Below, piece after piece: positions 1-6,498 of a stretch of 6,498 nt of DNA (position 1 is its first letter; every line of letters begins with the position of its first letter). Below the pieces are notes generated by a model. It was given only the letters and a program-made list of their open reading frames with translations, ran no database searches and was not told where the DNA came from. The stretch is taken from NCBI GenBank assembly GCA_003219495.1, contig QHOZ01000011.1, positions 1 to 6,498 of the forward strand, read 5' to 3'. The stretch comes from Verrucomicrobiota bacterium (GTDB lineage Bacteria > Verrucomicrobiota > Verrucomicrobiae > Chthoniobacterales > UBA10450). Position numbers and translations under genes: made by a program.

Positions 1-814
1 TGAGATCGACGAAATGTTTGCGCGACGAACGAAAAGTATGGTGATCGTGATTCGCCCAGCCCAAGCCTAACGAATCCTGCCGCGCGCGTTGGGCTTGTCC
101 CGCGCGGTTTCTTTTTTCCCAATACGCGCGCTCCTCGCGAAAGAACAAGTGGCAGGCCAAATCGCGGCCAACGAGATCGACCGCGTCCTGCAAAAGCTTG
201 TGTGCGTGCGCAAAACCTTCTCCGTCATCGTCCCAAATGCGGCGGCGGCGTTGAAACATTTCGCGAACGGCGACGTAAGCTTTCAGGTCCGGCTTTTTCG
301 TCACGTAACCCCGATAGCCGCGACGCTCGACCACCCACAGCTGCGTTCCGTTTTCCTCGCTCACCAGCATTTTGCGAAAACGGGAGAACGCTTCGCCGTC
401 AATCTGACCATTGAGATGGTGCGCGATCGCAAAATCGGCGACGAGATCGGCGCGAATGGCGAGCGCGAGCGGGAATTTCGCGTTACTCGGCGTCAGGAGA
501 ACTTTCGGCAGCATCGCTTCGGGATGCCACAAGGCCACATGTCGATCTTTCGTTTCGCCAAGCGGATCTTCGACGAATCCAACTTCGCGCAATTTCTTTT
601 CATCGCCGGCGGGCAGGAGCAAATGATCGGTCCAATCGAGAATGAGCGTGCCGGTCTCGTCACGCATCCGTTTCGCGAGCGTGCGCGCAAAATTGTTGCG
701 TCCAATGAAGGCGTCGATCCGCTCGAGAATGAAATTCTCGGCGTCGTAGCAAAGCGGCCAATCAAACTTCGATTCGGCCGCCGATTTATTTTTCTTCAGG
801 GTCGTTGTTGCCAT
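1..814 (-). CDS. Uncharacterised protein, third gene of the lysine operon (N-terminal 271 residues; runs off the window)
   Basis: An open frame starts at ATG 814 and stays open for 271 codons to the window edge, so the C-terminus is missing. I do not recognise the family. The product looks soluble, with no signal peptide or membrane segment. It begins with a Lys-rich stretch (TTTLKKNK), then a mixed alpha/beta region with many Trp and acidic residues (FDWPLCYD near 18-25, LILDWTDHLLLP near 58-69, VALWHPEAMLP near 93-103). RRGYRGYV follows near 164-171 and an Arg-rich helix (FQRRRRIW) near 188-195. The last visible part holds CHLFFREE (about 225-232) and GWANHDHHTFRSSRKHF (252-268). The H-x-x-x-R within DHHTFR (His258, Arg262) resembles the first metal-ligand motif of VOC-fold and DUF1338 proteins; this is inference. 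The ATG lies 4 nt after the stop of the aldehyde dehydrogenase gene, so translational coupling and a role in lysine breakdown are likely. A 267-codon frame on the opposite strand is taken as a shadow. Confidence 0.8.
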   Translation of the reverse strand, partial: MATTTLKKNKSAAESKFDWPLCYDAENFILERIDAFIGRNNFARTLAKRMRDETGTLILDWTDHLLLPAGDEKKLREVGFVEDPLGETKDRHVALWHPEAMLPKVLLTPSNAKFPLALAIRADLVADFAIAHHLNGQIDGEAFSRFRKMLVSEENGTQLWVVERRGYRGYVTKKPDLKAYVAVREMFQRRRRIWDDDGEGFAHAHKLLQDAVDLVGRDLACHLFFREERAYWEKRNRAGQAQRARQDSLGLGWANHDHHTFRSSRKHFVDL

Positions 815-818
815 AAAT

Positions 819-2354
819 CTAAACGGTTGCGCTTCCGTCGTCTGCACCAAACTGGATTCCCTGCGCGAGCGGAAGCTCCGATGAAAAGTTAATCGTGTTC
901 GTCTGCCGGCGCATGTAACTTTTCCATGAATCACTGCCGCTCTCGCGCCCGCCGCCGGTTTGTTTTTCGCCGCCGAACGCGCCGCCGATCTCCGCGCCGC
1001 TCGTGCCCGTGTTCACGTTTGCGATTCCGCAATCGCTTCCCACCGTGCTCACGAATTTCTCCGCTTCGCGCACGTCGTTCGTAAAAATGGAGCTCGTCAG
1101 TCCCTGCGGCACGCCGTTCTGGATCGCCATCGCTTCATCGAAATCCCGATACGTCATCAAATAGAGCAACGGGCCAAACGTTTCTTCCTGCACGATCTTG
1201 AAATCCGGCTTCGCGCTGGCGAGACACGGCTTCATATAACAACCGCCCGGCAATTCCATTCGTTCGCCGCCGTAAAGAACTTCGCCACCCTCCGCTTTTA
1301 ATTTTCCAATCGAATCCTGCACGCGGTCGACCGCAGCGTTGTCGATCAACGGGCCCATCAATGTTTTTCGATCGAGCGGATTTCCAATCGGCACGGATTT
1401 GTAAGCGCTCAACAGTTTCGAGCGCACTTTGTCGGCGATTGATTCATGAATAATCACGCGCCGTGTCGAAGTGCAACGCTGACCGGCCGTGCCGACCGCG
1501 CCGAAGAAAATCGATTGCGTGGCAAGATCGACATCCGCGCTCGGCGCGACGATCAGCGCGTTGTTGCCGCCGAGCTCGAGCAACACTTTGCCCAAACGCG
1601 AAAGCACCGCCGGCCCAACTTGCATTCCCATTCGCACCGAACCGGTCGCGGAAACAAGCGGAACGCGCGGATCGGCCGTGAGTTTTTGACCAACACTCGG
1701 ACCGTCACCGACCAGTAAACTGAAAATCGCCGGGTCGGCCCCGGTGTCGCGACAAACGCGCTCCGCGATCTTCGTGACCGCAATCGCGGTGAGCGGAGTT
1801 TTTTCCGACGGCTTCCAAATTGTTGCGTCGCCACAGACCGCCGCCAGAGCGGCGTTCCACGACCACACCGCCACCGGAAAATTGAATGCGCTAATCACTG
1901 CGACAAGGCCGAGCGGATGCCATTGCTCCATCAAACGATGACTCGGACGCTCGGATTGAATCGTTAGGCCGTAAAGCATGCGCGATTGCCCAACCGCGAG
2001 ATCGCAGATGTCGATCATCTCCTGCACTTCGCCTTCGCCTTCGGCAATGATCTTGCCCGTCTCGAGCGTCACGAGCTGGCCAAGCTCATGTTTCAATTCG
2101 CGAAGTGCGTTTCCCAAACGGCGAACCGTTTCTCCGCGCACTGGCCCTGGAGTTTTGCGCCACTTCTCGAAAGCTTCCTGCGCGCGCGTGATCGTCGTTT
2201 TGTAATCGTCGTCCGAAGCTGTTCGCACGCTCGCGATCTTTGCCCCGTCGATCGGCGAGACCTTGTCGATCTTTGCCCCGCCGCCGCGCCATTCGCCGTC
2301 GAAAACTCCGTCGTTGATCTCGCTCAGCGCGAGTTTTTCGAGCACGGATTGCAT
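819..2354 (-). CDS. amaB: Alpha-aminoadipate semialdehyde (piperideine-6-carboxylate) dehydrogenase, ALDH7 type
   Basis: This 511-residue cytosolic NAD(P)+-dependent aldehyde dehydrogenase should oxidise alpha-aminoadipate semialdehyde to 2-aminoadipate, the step after lysine 6-aminotransferase. All core ALDH residues are present: Asn158 in AFNFP (oxyanion hole), Lys181 in WKPSEKTP (cofactor), the general base Glu260 in LELGGNN, the nucleophile Cys294 in GQRCT, and EETFGP at 391-396. ALDH7 hallmarks place the substrate. Glu112 in GEVQE and Arg293 next to the catalytic Cys match Glu121 and Arg301 of human ALDH7A1. The aminoadipate-anchor region TSGAEIGGAFGGEK (451-464) with GGGRESGSD (467-475) and the MRRQTNTIN/LPLAQGI tail are nearly as in the human enzyme. 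Length is normal for the family. ATG 2354 is chosen over a TTG at 2375, because it is an ATG, lies 2 nt after the aminotransferase stop and has a GGAA element 6 nt upstream. Assignment is strong; exact substrate is inferred from motifs plus the neighbouring gene. Confidence 0.95.
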   Translation of the reverse strand: MQSVLEKLALSEINDGVFDGEWRGGGAKIDKVSPIDGAKIASVRTASDDDYKTTITRAQEAFEKWRKTPGPVRGETVRRLGNALRELKHELGQLVTLETGKIIAEGEGEVQEMIDICDLAVGQSRMLYGLTIQSERPSHRLMEQWHPLGLVAVISAFNFPVAVWSWNAALAAVCGDATIWKPSEKTPLTAIAVTKIAERVCRDTGADPAIFSLLVGDGPSVGQKLTADPRVPLVSATGSVRMGMQVGPAVLSRLGKVLLELGGNNALIVAPSADVDLATQSIFFGAVGTAGQRCTSTRRVIIHESIADKVRSKLLSAYKSVPIGNPLDRKTLMGPLIDNAAVDRVQDSIGKLKAEGGEVLYGGERMELPGGCYMKPCLASAKPDFKIVQEETFGPLLYLMTYRDFDEAMAIQNGVPQGLTSSIFTNDVREAEKFVSTVGSDCGIANVNTGTSGAEIGGAFGGEKQTGGGRESGSDSWKSYMRRQTNTINFSSELPLAQGIQFGADDGSATV

Positions 2355-2356
2355 TG

Positions 2357-3745
2357 CTATTTCCGTTTGCGGCAATATTGCCGCATCAGACCCATCGCTT
2401 CGTCCACGATCGCAGCCGTGATATCGAGCGCGGGACGAAAACGGATCGTGCGTTCGCCGGAGCGAAGCGTGAGCACGCCGAGATCGAACAAGCCTTTCCA
2501 GAATTTCTCGCGCGTCTCGCCGTCCGGAAGATCGAACGCAAGAAACAATCCGCGGCCGCGCACCGCGGTTACTGCGGGTTCGTAACGCTGCAGCTCGCGC
2601 AGTTGATCCAAAAAGTAAGCGCCCACCTTGGCCGCGTTCTCGACAAGAAATTCCTGTTCAATGATTCGCATGTTGTGCGTCGAGCGCACCATGTCGGTGA
2701 GATTACCGCCCCACGTCGAATTCAACCGGCTCGGTAAACGGAACGCGTTGTCTTTCACTTCATCCATGCGGGGACCGCCCATCACACCACAGGTCTGCAC
2801 TTTTTTCCCGAACGCGAGCAGATCGGGCAGAACATCGAAATGCTGACAGCACCACATCTTGCCGGTCACGCCCATGCCGCATTGGACTTCGTCAAAGATG
2901 AGGAGCATTTCGTTTTCGTCGCAAATCTCGCGCAGTTTCCGCAACCATTCGCCGCGGAAATGATTGTCGCCGCCTTCGCCCTGGATCGGCTCGATGATGA
3001 TGGCGCAGATGTCGATCTTCTGTTTATCAAACAACTCCCGGATCTCCTGCTCCGATTTCTTTTCGCGCGCGATCACGTCCGCTTCGCGCTCCGATTCGGG
3101 TAACGAGAAATTGATGTAGGGCGAAGAAACGCGCGGCCAATCGAACTTCGCGAACAAATCCGTCTTGCGCGGATCGGTATTCGTTAGGCTCATCGTGTAA
3201 CCGCTCCGGCCGTGAAAAGCGTGCTTGAAGTGCAAAACCTGCGTTCCGCGTTCGCCGTGCCCGGCCGCCATGTTCTTGCGCACTTTCCAATCCATCGCCG
3301 CCTTCAGCGCGTTCTCGACTGCGAGCGCGCCGCCATCGATGAACAGGTATCGATCCAACGGTGACAAGCCGGCCACGCGCGCGAAGGTTTCGACAAACTC
3401 CGCGTAGGCTTCGGAATAAACGTCCGAGTTCGCGACTTTTGATTTCGACGCGCGCAAGAGATCGCGCTGCACCGCCGGCTGCTCGAAGTAAGGATGATTG
3501 AATCCGATCGGCATCGATCCGAAAAATCCGTAGAGGTCGATTAGACGGTGACCGTTTGCAGCGTCGATCAAATAGGAGCCGCGGCTCTTTTCCAGATCGA
3601 TGACGATTTTGAAACCATCGAGCAGAATGTGCTCGGCCAACGCATCTAAGACATGCGATGGCGCAATCGACGTGCGATTTTTACTTTTGCTCAAACGCGG
3701 CCGCGAGGTGCTGGCCGCCTCGGTGAGCATGGGCGGCATACTCAT
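2357..3745 (-). CDS. lat: L-lysine 6-aminotransferase (lysine epsilon-transaminase)
   Basis: This PLP enzyme of the class III (fold type I) aminotransferases transfers the epsilon-amino group of lysine to 2-oxoglutarate, giving alpha-aminoadipate semialdehyde and glutamate. The 462-residue product is close to the 449 residues of the Mycobacterium tuberculosis enzyme, with a slightly longer N-terminus. Visible motifs (numbered from ATG 3745): DGGALAVENALKAA around 137-150 (cofactor phosphate), HGRSGYT with Arg180 (matches the substrate-binding Arg170 of the Mycobacterium enzyme), EPIQGEGGD with Glu257 (matches its switch residue Glu243), FDEVQ with the PLP-ring Asp285, AFGKKVQTCGVMGG with the Schiff-base Lys314, NSTWGGN with Thr344 from the partner subunit, and IRFRP at about 434-438. 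These are lysine-aminotransferase rather than ornithine or GABA aminotransferase signatures. The frame extends upstream to a TTG at 3841 inside the preceding gene, but the extra 32 residues look non-coding. ATG 3745 is preferred, though ATGs at 3739 and 3730 are also possible and no clear Shine-Dalgarno is seen. It heads the lysine operon. Confidence 0.95.
   Translation of the reverse strand: MSMPPMLTEAASTSRPRLSKSKNRTSIAPSHVLDALAEHILLDGFKIVIDLEKSRGSYLIDAANGHRLIDLYGFFGSMPIGFNHPYFEQPAVQRDLLRASKSKVANSDVYSEAYAEFVETFARVAGLSPLDRYLFIDGGALAVENALKAAMDWKVRKNMAAGHGERGTQVLHFKHAFHGRSGYTMSLTNTDPRKTDLFAKFDWPRVSSPYINFSLPESEREADVIAREKKSEQEIRELFDKQKIDICAIIIEPIQGEGGDNHFRGEWLRKLREICDENEMLLIFDEVQCGMGVTGKMWCCQHFDVLPDLLAFGKKVQTCGVMGGPRMDEVKDNAFRLPSRLNSTWGGNLTDMVRSTHNMRIIEQEFLVENAAKVGAYFLDQLRELQRYEPAVTAVRGRGLFLAFDLPDGETREKFWKGLFDLGVLTLRSGERTIRFRPALDITAAIVDEAMGLMRQYCRKRK
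2361..2364 (-). promoter_or_regulatory. Ribosome binding site of the aldehyde dehydrogenase gene
   Basis: On the minus strand GGAA is followed by six bases (ATAGCA) and then ATG 2354. It lies inside the last codons of the aminotransferase gene, whose TAG is part of the spacer. This supports ATG 2354 as the start rather than the TTG at 2375, and suggests translational coupling between the two genes. Confidence 0.5.
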
Positions 3746-3751
3746 CCGTTG

Positions 3752-3780
3752 AGAGTAGCTTTTGCAGCAGAGTTGGTCAA
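3752..3780 (-). promoter_or_regulatory. Possible sigma70-type promoter of the lysine operon
   Basis: On the minus strand TTGACC (3780-3775) matches five of six bases of the -35 consensus, and after exactly 17 bases comes TACTCT (3757-3752), a poor -10 box matching three of six. Transcription would start near 3745, practically at the proposed ATG, giving a leaderless or very short-leader mRNA. This would fit the lack of a Shine-Dalgarno sequence. The position just after a hairpin, between two functionally different gene groups, supports it; the weak -10 argues against it. Confidence 0.35.
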
Positions 3781-3782
3781 CC

Positions 3783-3799
3783 GGACGCCGGCGGCGTCC
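3783..3799 (-). terminator. GC-rich hairpin behind the membrane-protein gene, possible terminator
   Basis: A perfect inverted repeat, GGACGCC-GCC-GGCGTCC on the minus strand, gives a 7-bp stem with a 3-nt loop, six of the seven pairs being G-C. It begins at the last base of the TAG stop of the membrane-protein gene. No U-run follows, so it is not a canonical intrinsic terminator. It may act with Rho, protect the 3' end or only attenuate read-through. The location between the upper genes and the lysine operon is what suggests a transcript boundary. Confidence 0.4.
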
Positions 3800-4362
3800 T
3801 ACTTCTTGTGCGCCGGCGCGGCCTGCGGCACTTGCGGCCAAATGGCCTTTTGCTCGGCCGTCGCCTTGGCAAGCGCGGCATTGTATTCCGCAACTTCGAC
3901 GTTGTAGGCGCGATTGCCTTCCGCGTCACTGCGGAGCAGGTCGCGCTTTCTTACATGCAACGACTCGGCCCAACCCGTCAGACGCTCTATCTCTTTCGCG
4001 TTTTCGATTTTTCGTTGTTCCAAACCCGAAGGCGTGGCCGGTTTCGAAACTTTCTCGAGACCGTAATGGTCCGCCGGCGCGGCCGGAACATCTTTATGTT
4101 TAAAGAAATTGTCGGTGTACGATCCTGAGATCGACGCCGGGCGGAGCACGAAGAACGCGAGAAAGCACGGGAGCGCGAACAAGCGGAAGGTTCGCGATAA
4201 CGGAGCGAGGTCAGGGTAAGTCATCCGAAACAGCAGAGGCCCGAACGGCAGAAAAATTCCCAAGCCCCACCAAACGCTGACGCCAAAGGCCGCGCCGATG
4301 AGCATGATGCGCCCCACGGAGCTCAGGACAATTCCGAGGGCGAGAAAAATTAGGGCAACCAC
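3799..4362 (-). CDS. Small membrane protein of unknown function with a charged helical tail
   Basis: The 187-residue product is not recognised. Three hydrophobic stretches are visible: about 2-17 (ALIFLALGIVLSS), 19-45 (with SVWWGLGIFLPFGPLLF) and 60-75 (FRLFALPCFLAFFVL). A hydrophilic remainder follows, with a Pro/Ala linker (DVPAAPADHYG), a probable helical or coiled-coil region at about 113-175 rich in Glu, Lys, Arg and Ala, and a Pro/Ala/Lys tail. It is probably an inner-membrane protein with three helices and a cytoplasmic or periplasmic tail; the side cannot be decided. The start is GTG 4362, chosen because it keeps the first hydrophobic segment; ATG 4305 is an alternative that would delete it. 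No strong ribosome binding site is visible. It starts 60 nt after the acyl-CoA dehydrogenase stop and ends 53 nt before the aminotransferase start. It could be a distal gene of the upper operon, with no evident link to either pathway. Confidence 0.7.
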   Translation of the reverse strand: MVALIFLALGIVLSSVGRIMLIGAAFGVSVWWGLGIFLPFGPLLFRMTYPDLAPLSRTFRLFALPCFLAFFVLRPASISGSYTDNFFKHKDVPAAPADHYGLEKVSKPATPSGLEQRKIENAKEIERLTGWAESLHVRKRDLLRSDAEGNRAYNVEVAEYNAALAKATAEQKAIWPQVPQAAPAHKK

Positions 4363-4422
4363 GCGCCTGAGTTAAGCAGGCGTAGTGCCATTCCCGACGG
4401 CTGGCGGAAGCGATGGGCGCGA

Positions 4423-6329
4423 TCAGCGGACGATTCCGTCCCGTAGATCCGCGTGTTTTCCATCGAGCAATTCCTGCGTGAGTTTATAACCGCGCTTGTC
4501 CACGTTTCGGCGCGTCCCGGCGAAATGATTGTCGATCCGTGATTTTGCCGAGCCGCAGAAATAATTCGCGACGGAGAGCATTTCATTCGCCGATTCGCCC
4601 TGATCCATTTTGTATTGCGCGTAGGAGCACGTGGCGCTGATCGCGAAAAGCTCGGTTGCGATTCCGACAAATCGCGAGAGCAACAATTGCTCGCGATCGA
4701 GCTTCGGGCCGAACCGCGCCATCGCGTGAAACAAACCGCGCGCGAGTTTCTTGCTCGTGCCGGCCGCGTAATCGACGTGGCGTTGTAAATCGCGATGGAG
4801 ATTGTCGATCTTGCCCGCGCCGCTCGAGAACCACTGACGCGGATACCAGCCGGCGTAAAATTTTCCGGACGTGAAGACGGCTTTCGCGCGCTCCGACATC
4901 GGCAGCGTGGTATTGAAAATCGCGCCGCCCACTTTCAAATGCGGATCGAGTGCTTCACGCGCGATGAACAAGCGCATGATTTCGCTCGAGCCTTCGAAAA
5001 TAATGTTTACGCGGCAATCGCGCAGAAATCTTTCCACGCCGATTCCTTCTTCCCCGCGGCCGGCGAGGGATTGCGCCGTTTCGTAACCGCGGCCGCCGCG
5101 CACCTGCATCGCTTCGTCCGCGATGCGCCACGTCATCTCGGTCGCCCACATTTTGCACATCGCGGTCTCAATTCGAATGTCGCCGACTTTGCGATCGAGC
5201 AATGACGAGCTCAAAAACGTGATCGCTTCCATCGCGAAAACATCCCCGGCCATCTCCGCGATTTTTCCGGCGATCGCGGCGTGTTTGCCGATCGGCACGC
5301 CCCATTGCACGCGTTCGCCTGCCCATTTGCGCGAGATTTCCAGTAATCGCACGTAAGCCGTCCGGTATTCAAAGTGGTGAGCGCGACTTTCAATCCCTGA
5401 CCTTCCTTCGCGATCATGTTTTCGCGCGGCACACGCACGTTCGTGAATTTCACGATGCCGTTGTAAAGCGCGCGCAGTCCCATGAAACGGCAGCGATATG
5501 TGATTTCGAGGCCGGGCGAATCAACGTCGACGATGAACGCGCTGATTTGTTTGCGCTCTTTACCGTTCACCATTTTCGACGGCGTTCGCGCCATCACCAC
5601 CAGCACACCGGCTTTCACGCCGTTCGTGCACCAAAGTTTTTCGCCATTCAGGATGAACTCGGAGCCGTCCTCGGTCGGTTCCGCTTTCAGGCTCAGTGTC
5701 GCCGGATCGGAGCCCGCGTGCGTTTCGGTCAACGCGAAGGCGGAAATTTCGCCGGCCGCAACGCGCGGCAGATATTTTTTCTTTTGCTCCTCCGTCCCAA
5801 ACAACAACAGCGGCTGCGCGACGCCAATTGATTGATGCGCCGACACCAACGCGGCAACGTTGCCATCCCAACTTCCGAGCAGGACCGCCGCGCGTCCGTA
5901 ATTGGTCTGGGTCAAACCGAGACCGCCGTATTGTTTTGGAACTTTGATTCCGAAAGCGCCGATCTCGGCCAGCCCCTTGAAATTTTCCGGCGGAATTTCG
6001 CCCGTCCGATCGATCTCATCGGCATCGACATGTTCGCGCAAATAATTTTCGAGTTTCTCCAAAAACTCCGCGCCGGCCGCCTTGTCTTCTTCGCTTTGCG
6101 CGGGCCATGGATAAATCCGGTCGAAATCGTAACGCCCGACAAACAGATTGCTCGCGAAACTGCCGCGATCGTCGAGCGGATCGCGCGACGCTTCGGCGAG
6201 CTCGAGCGCTTCGCGCTGGCCTTTCGACATTTTCGAAGTGTCGATAACAGACACCGGCGCGGATTTTTCCGGCTTCGCGCTCGTTTCGGCCGCGATCTGT
6301 TTGTCTGGAGCTTCGAGCGATGACTTCAT
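4423..6329 (-). pseudogene. Acyl-CoA dehydrogenase, VLCAD/ACAD9-like, frameshifted
   Basis: When intact this flavoenzyme would perform the first, FAD-dependent step of beta-oxidation of long acyl-CoAs. The first frame runs from ATG 6329 and is homologous up to Thr326 (codon 5354-5352). It carries a VLCAD-like N-terminal extension (SFASNLFVGRYDF near 57-69, then IYPWP), the signature ALTETHAGSD (199-208), LWCTNG (232-237) and GLKVALTTLNTGRLT (312-326). It then reads 46 foreign residues to a stop at 5211. The homologous sequence resumes in another frame at codon 5349-5347 (RLLEISRKWAGERVQWG). It continues through IQVRGG-type MQVRGGRGYE and the catalytic-Glu motif IIFEGSSEIMRLF (Glu codon 4995-4993), then a C-terminal domain, to the stop at 4423. 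Only two bases separate the halves where VLCAD has ten residues, so 28 nt appear to be lost; restoring them gives 644 residues. A GTG at 5352 could start the second half but has no convincing ribosome binding site. An assembly error remains possible. The start overlaps the stop of the upstream gene (ATGA). Confidence 0.88.
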
Positions 6330-6498
6330 GATTCGTAAAATTTCGTTCCGTCGCGGGCGTGCTTTTTCAAGATCTCGCACGGCGCAAGTTTATCTTCGCT
6401 TTGCGCGAGCCGATTCATTTCATCGAGGAGCTTCTTCAAACCAAAATGTTCCGCGAAACGCAACGGCCCCCCGCGATGCGGCGCAAATCCGGTTCCGA
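6326..6498 (-). CDS. 3-hydroxyacyl-CoA dehydrogenase / enoyl-CoA hydratase (FadB/FadJ-like), C-terminal 56 residues
   Basis: Reading in from the window edge, this frame gives 56 residues and ends in TGA at 6328-6326. It begins GTGFAPHRGGPLRFAEHFG and ends ILKKHARDGTKFYES. This matches the extreme C-terminus of the second 3-hydroxyacyl-CoA dehydrogenase C-terminal domain of the multifunctional FadB/FadJ beta-oxidation proteins, where a G-F-P/A-P-x-RGG motif, a helix and a short F/Y-rich end are typical. Such proteins hydrate enoyl-CoA and oxidise 3-hydroxyacyl-CoA. The first codon is cut by the edge and the catalytic regions lie outside the window, so a stand-alone dehydrogenase cannot be excluded. 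The stop overlaps the start of the acyl-CoA dehydrogenase gene in ATGA, which indicates a translationally coupled beta-oxidation operon. The frame is short and has no start codon of its own inside the window. Confidence 0.85.
   Translation of the reverse strand, partial: GTGFAPHRGGPLRFAEHFGLKKLLDEMNRLAQSEDKLAPCEILKKHARDGTKFYES

Noticed and set aside
89..892. 267-codon open frame on the plus strand.
   Set aside because: It is antisense to the minus-strand frame 814-1 and to the end of the dehydrogenase gene. Its product has no recognisable motif, and the minus frame is open to the edge and packed 4 nt behind a certain gene.
1986..2585. 199-codon open frame on the plus strand.
   Set aside because: It lies wholly opposite the strongly identified aldehyde dehydrogenase and aminotransferase genes, and the translation is low-complexity and Arg-rich, as expected of a shadow in GC-rich DNA.
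3746..3841. N-terminal extension of the aminotransferase to the TTG at 3841.
   Set aside because: The extra 32 residues are Arg/Ala-rich without family similarity, overlap the end of the membrane-protein gene and would need a TTG start.
4364..4382. Inverted repeat with 6-bp stem and 7-nt loop between the acyl-CoA dehydrogenase and the membrane-protein gene.
   Set aside because: The stem is short, no U-run follows on either strand, and such repeats are common by chance; it is too weak to call a terminator.
4350..4670. 106-codon minus-strand frame across the 3' end of the dehydrogenase gene.
   Set aside because: It overlaps the conserved C-terminal coding frame of the acyl-CoA dehydrogenase and shows no protein-like motif.
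5211..5352. Programmed ribosomal frameshift in the acyl-CoA dehydrogenase gene.
   Set aside because: No slippery heptamer is seen at the junction and about ten conserved residues are missing as well, which a frameshift in translation would not restore.

Overview
The window is a compact, GC-rich stretch of bacterial chromosome in which every supported gene lies on the minus strand, so the biological order runs from high to low coordinates. Composition, the VLCAD-like acyl-CoA dehydrogenase and the style of the small hypothetical protein suggest a soil or environmental member of the Verrucomicrobiota or a related phylum. This is an impression from the proteins only; no marker gene is present.

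In transcription order: (i) 6498-6326, the C-terminus of a 3-hydroxyacyl-CoA dehydrogenase of the FadB/FadJ type. (ii) 6329-4423, a long acyl-CoA dehydrogenase of the VLCAD/ACAD9 type, joined to (i) by an ATGA stop/start overlap. It is broken by a frameshift at about 5350, where ten residues of a conserved helix are also missing, as expected from an internal 28-nt deletion. (iii) 4362-3799, a small unrecognised membrane protein with a charged helical tail. (iv) A perfect 7-bp hairpin and a possible sigma70-type promoter at 3799-3752. (v) 3745-2357, L-lysine 6-aminotransferase. (vi) 2354-819, an ALDH7-type alpha-aminoadipate semialdehyde dehydrogenase. (vii) 814-1, the first 271 residues of an unrecognised protein that runs off the window edge.

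Two metabolic modules are visible. The upper one is fatty-acid beta-oxidation, now apparently damaged. The lower one is lysine catabolism: the aminotransferase moves the epsilon-amino group of lysine to 2-oxoglutarate, giving alpha-aminoadipate semialdehyde (in equilibrium with piperideine-6-carboxylate), and the dehydrogenase oxidises this to 2-aminoadipate. The three genes (v)-(vii) are separated by only 2 and 4 nt and almost certainly form one operon, so the unknown third gene is the most interesting object here. Its visible end carries an H-x-x-x-R motif reminiscent of the first metal-binding motif of VOC/DUF1338 proteins, a family that includes 2-oxoadipate dioxygenases of lysine catabolism. 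That link is a weak inference from a short motif.

I found no RNA genes, mobile elements, CRISPR arrays or plus-strand genes, and no gene-free stretch longer than about 60 bp. Apart from the unknown third gene and the broken dehydrogenase, the window looks like ordinary catabolic chromosome.
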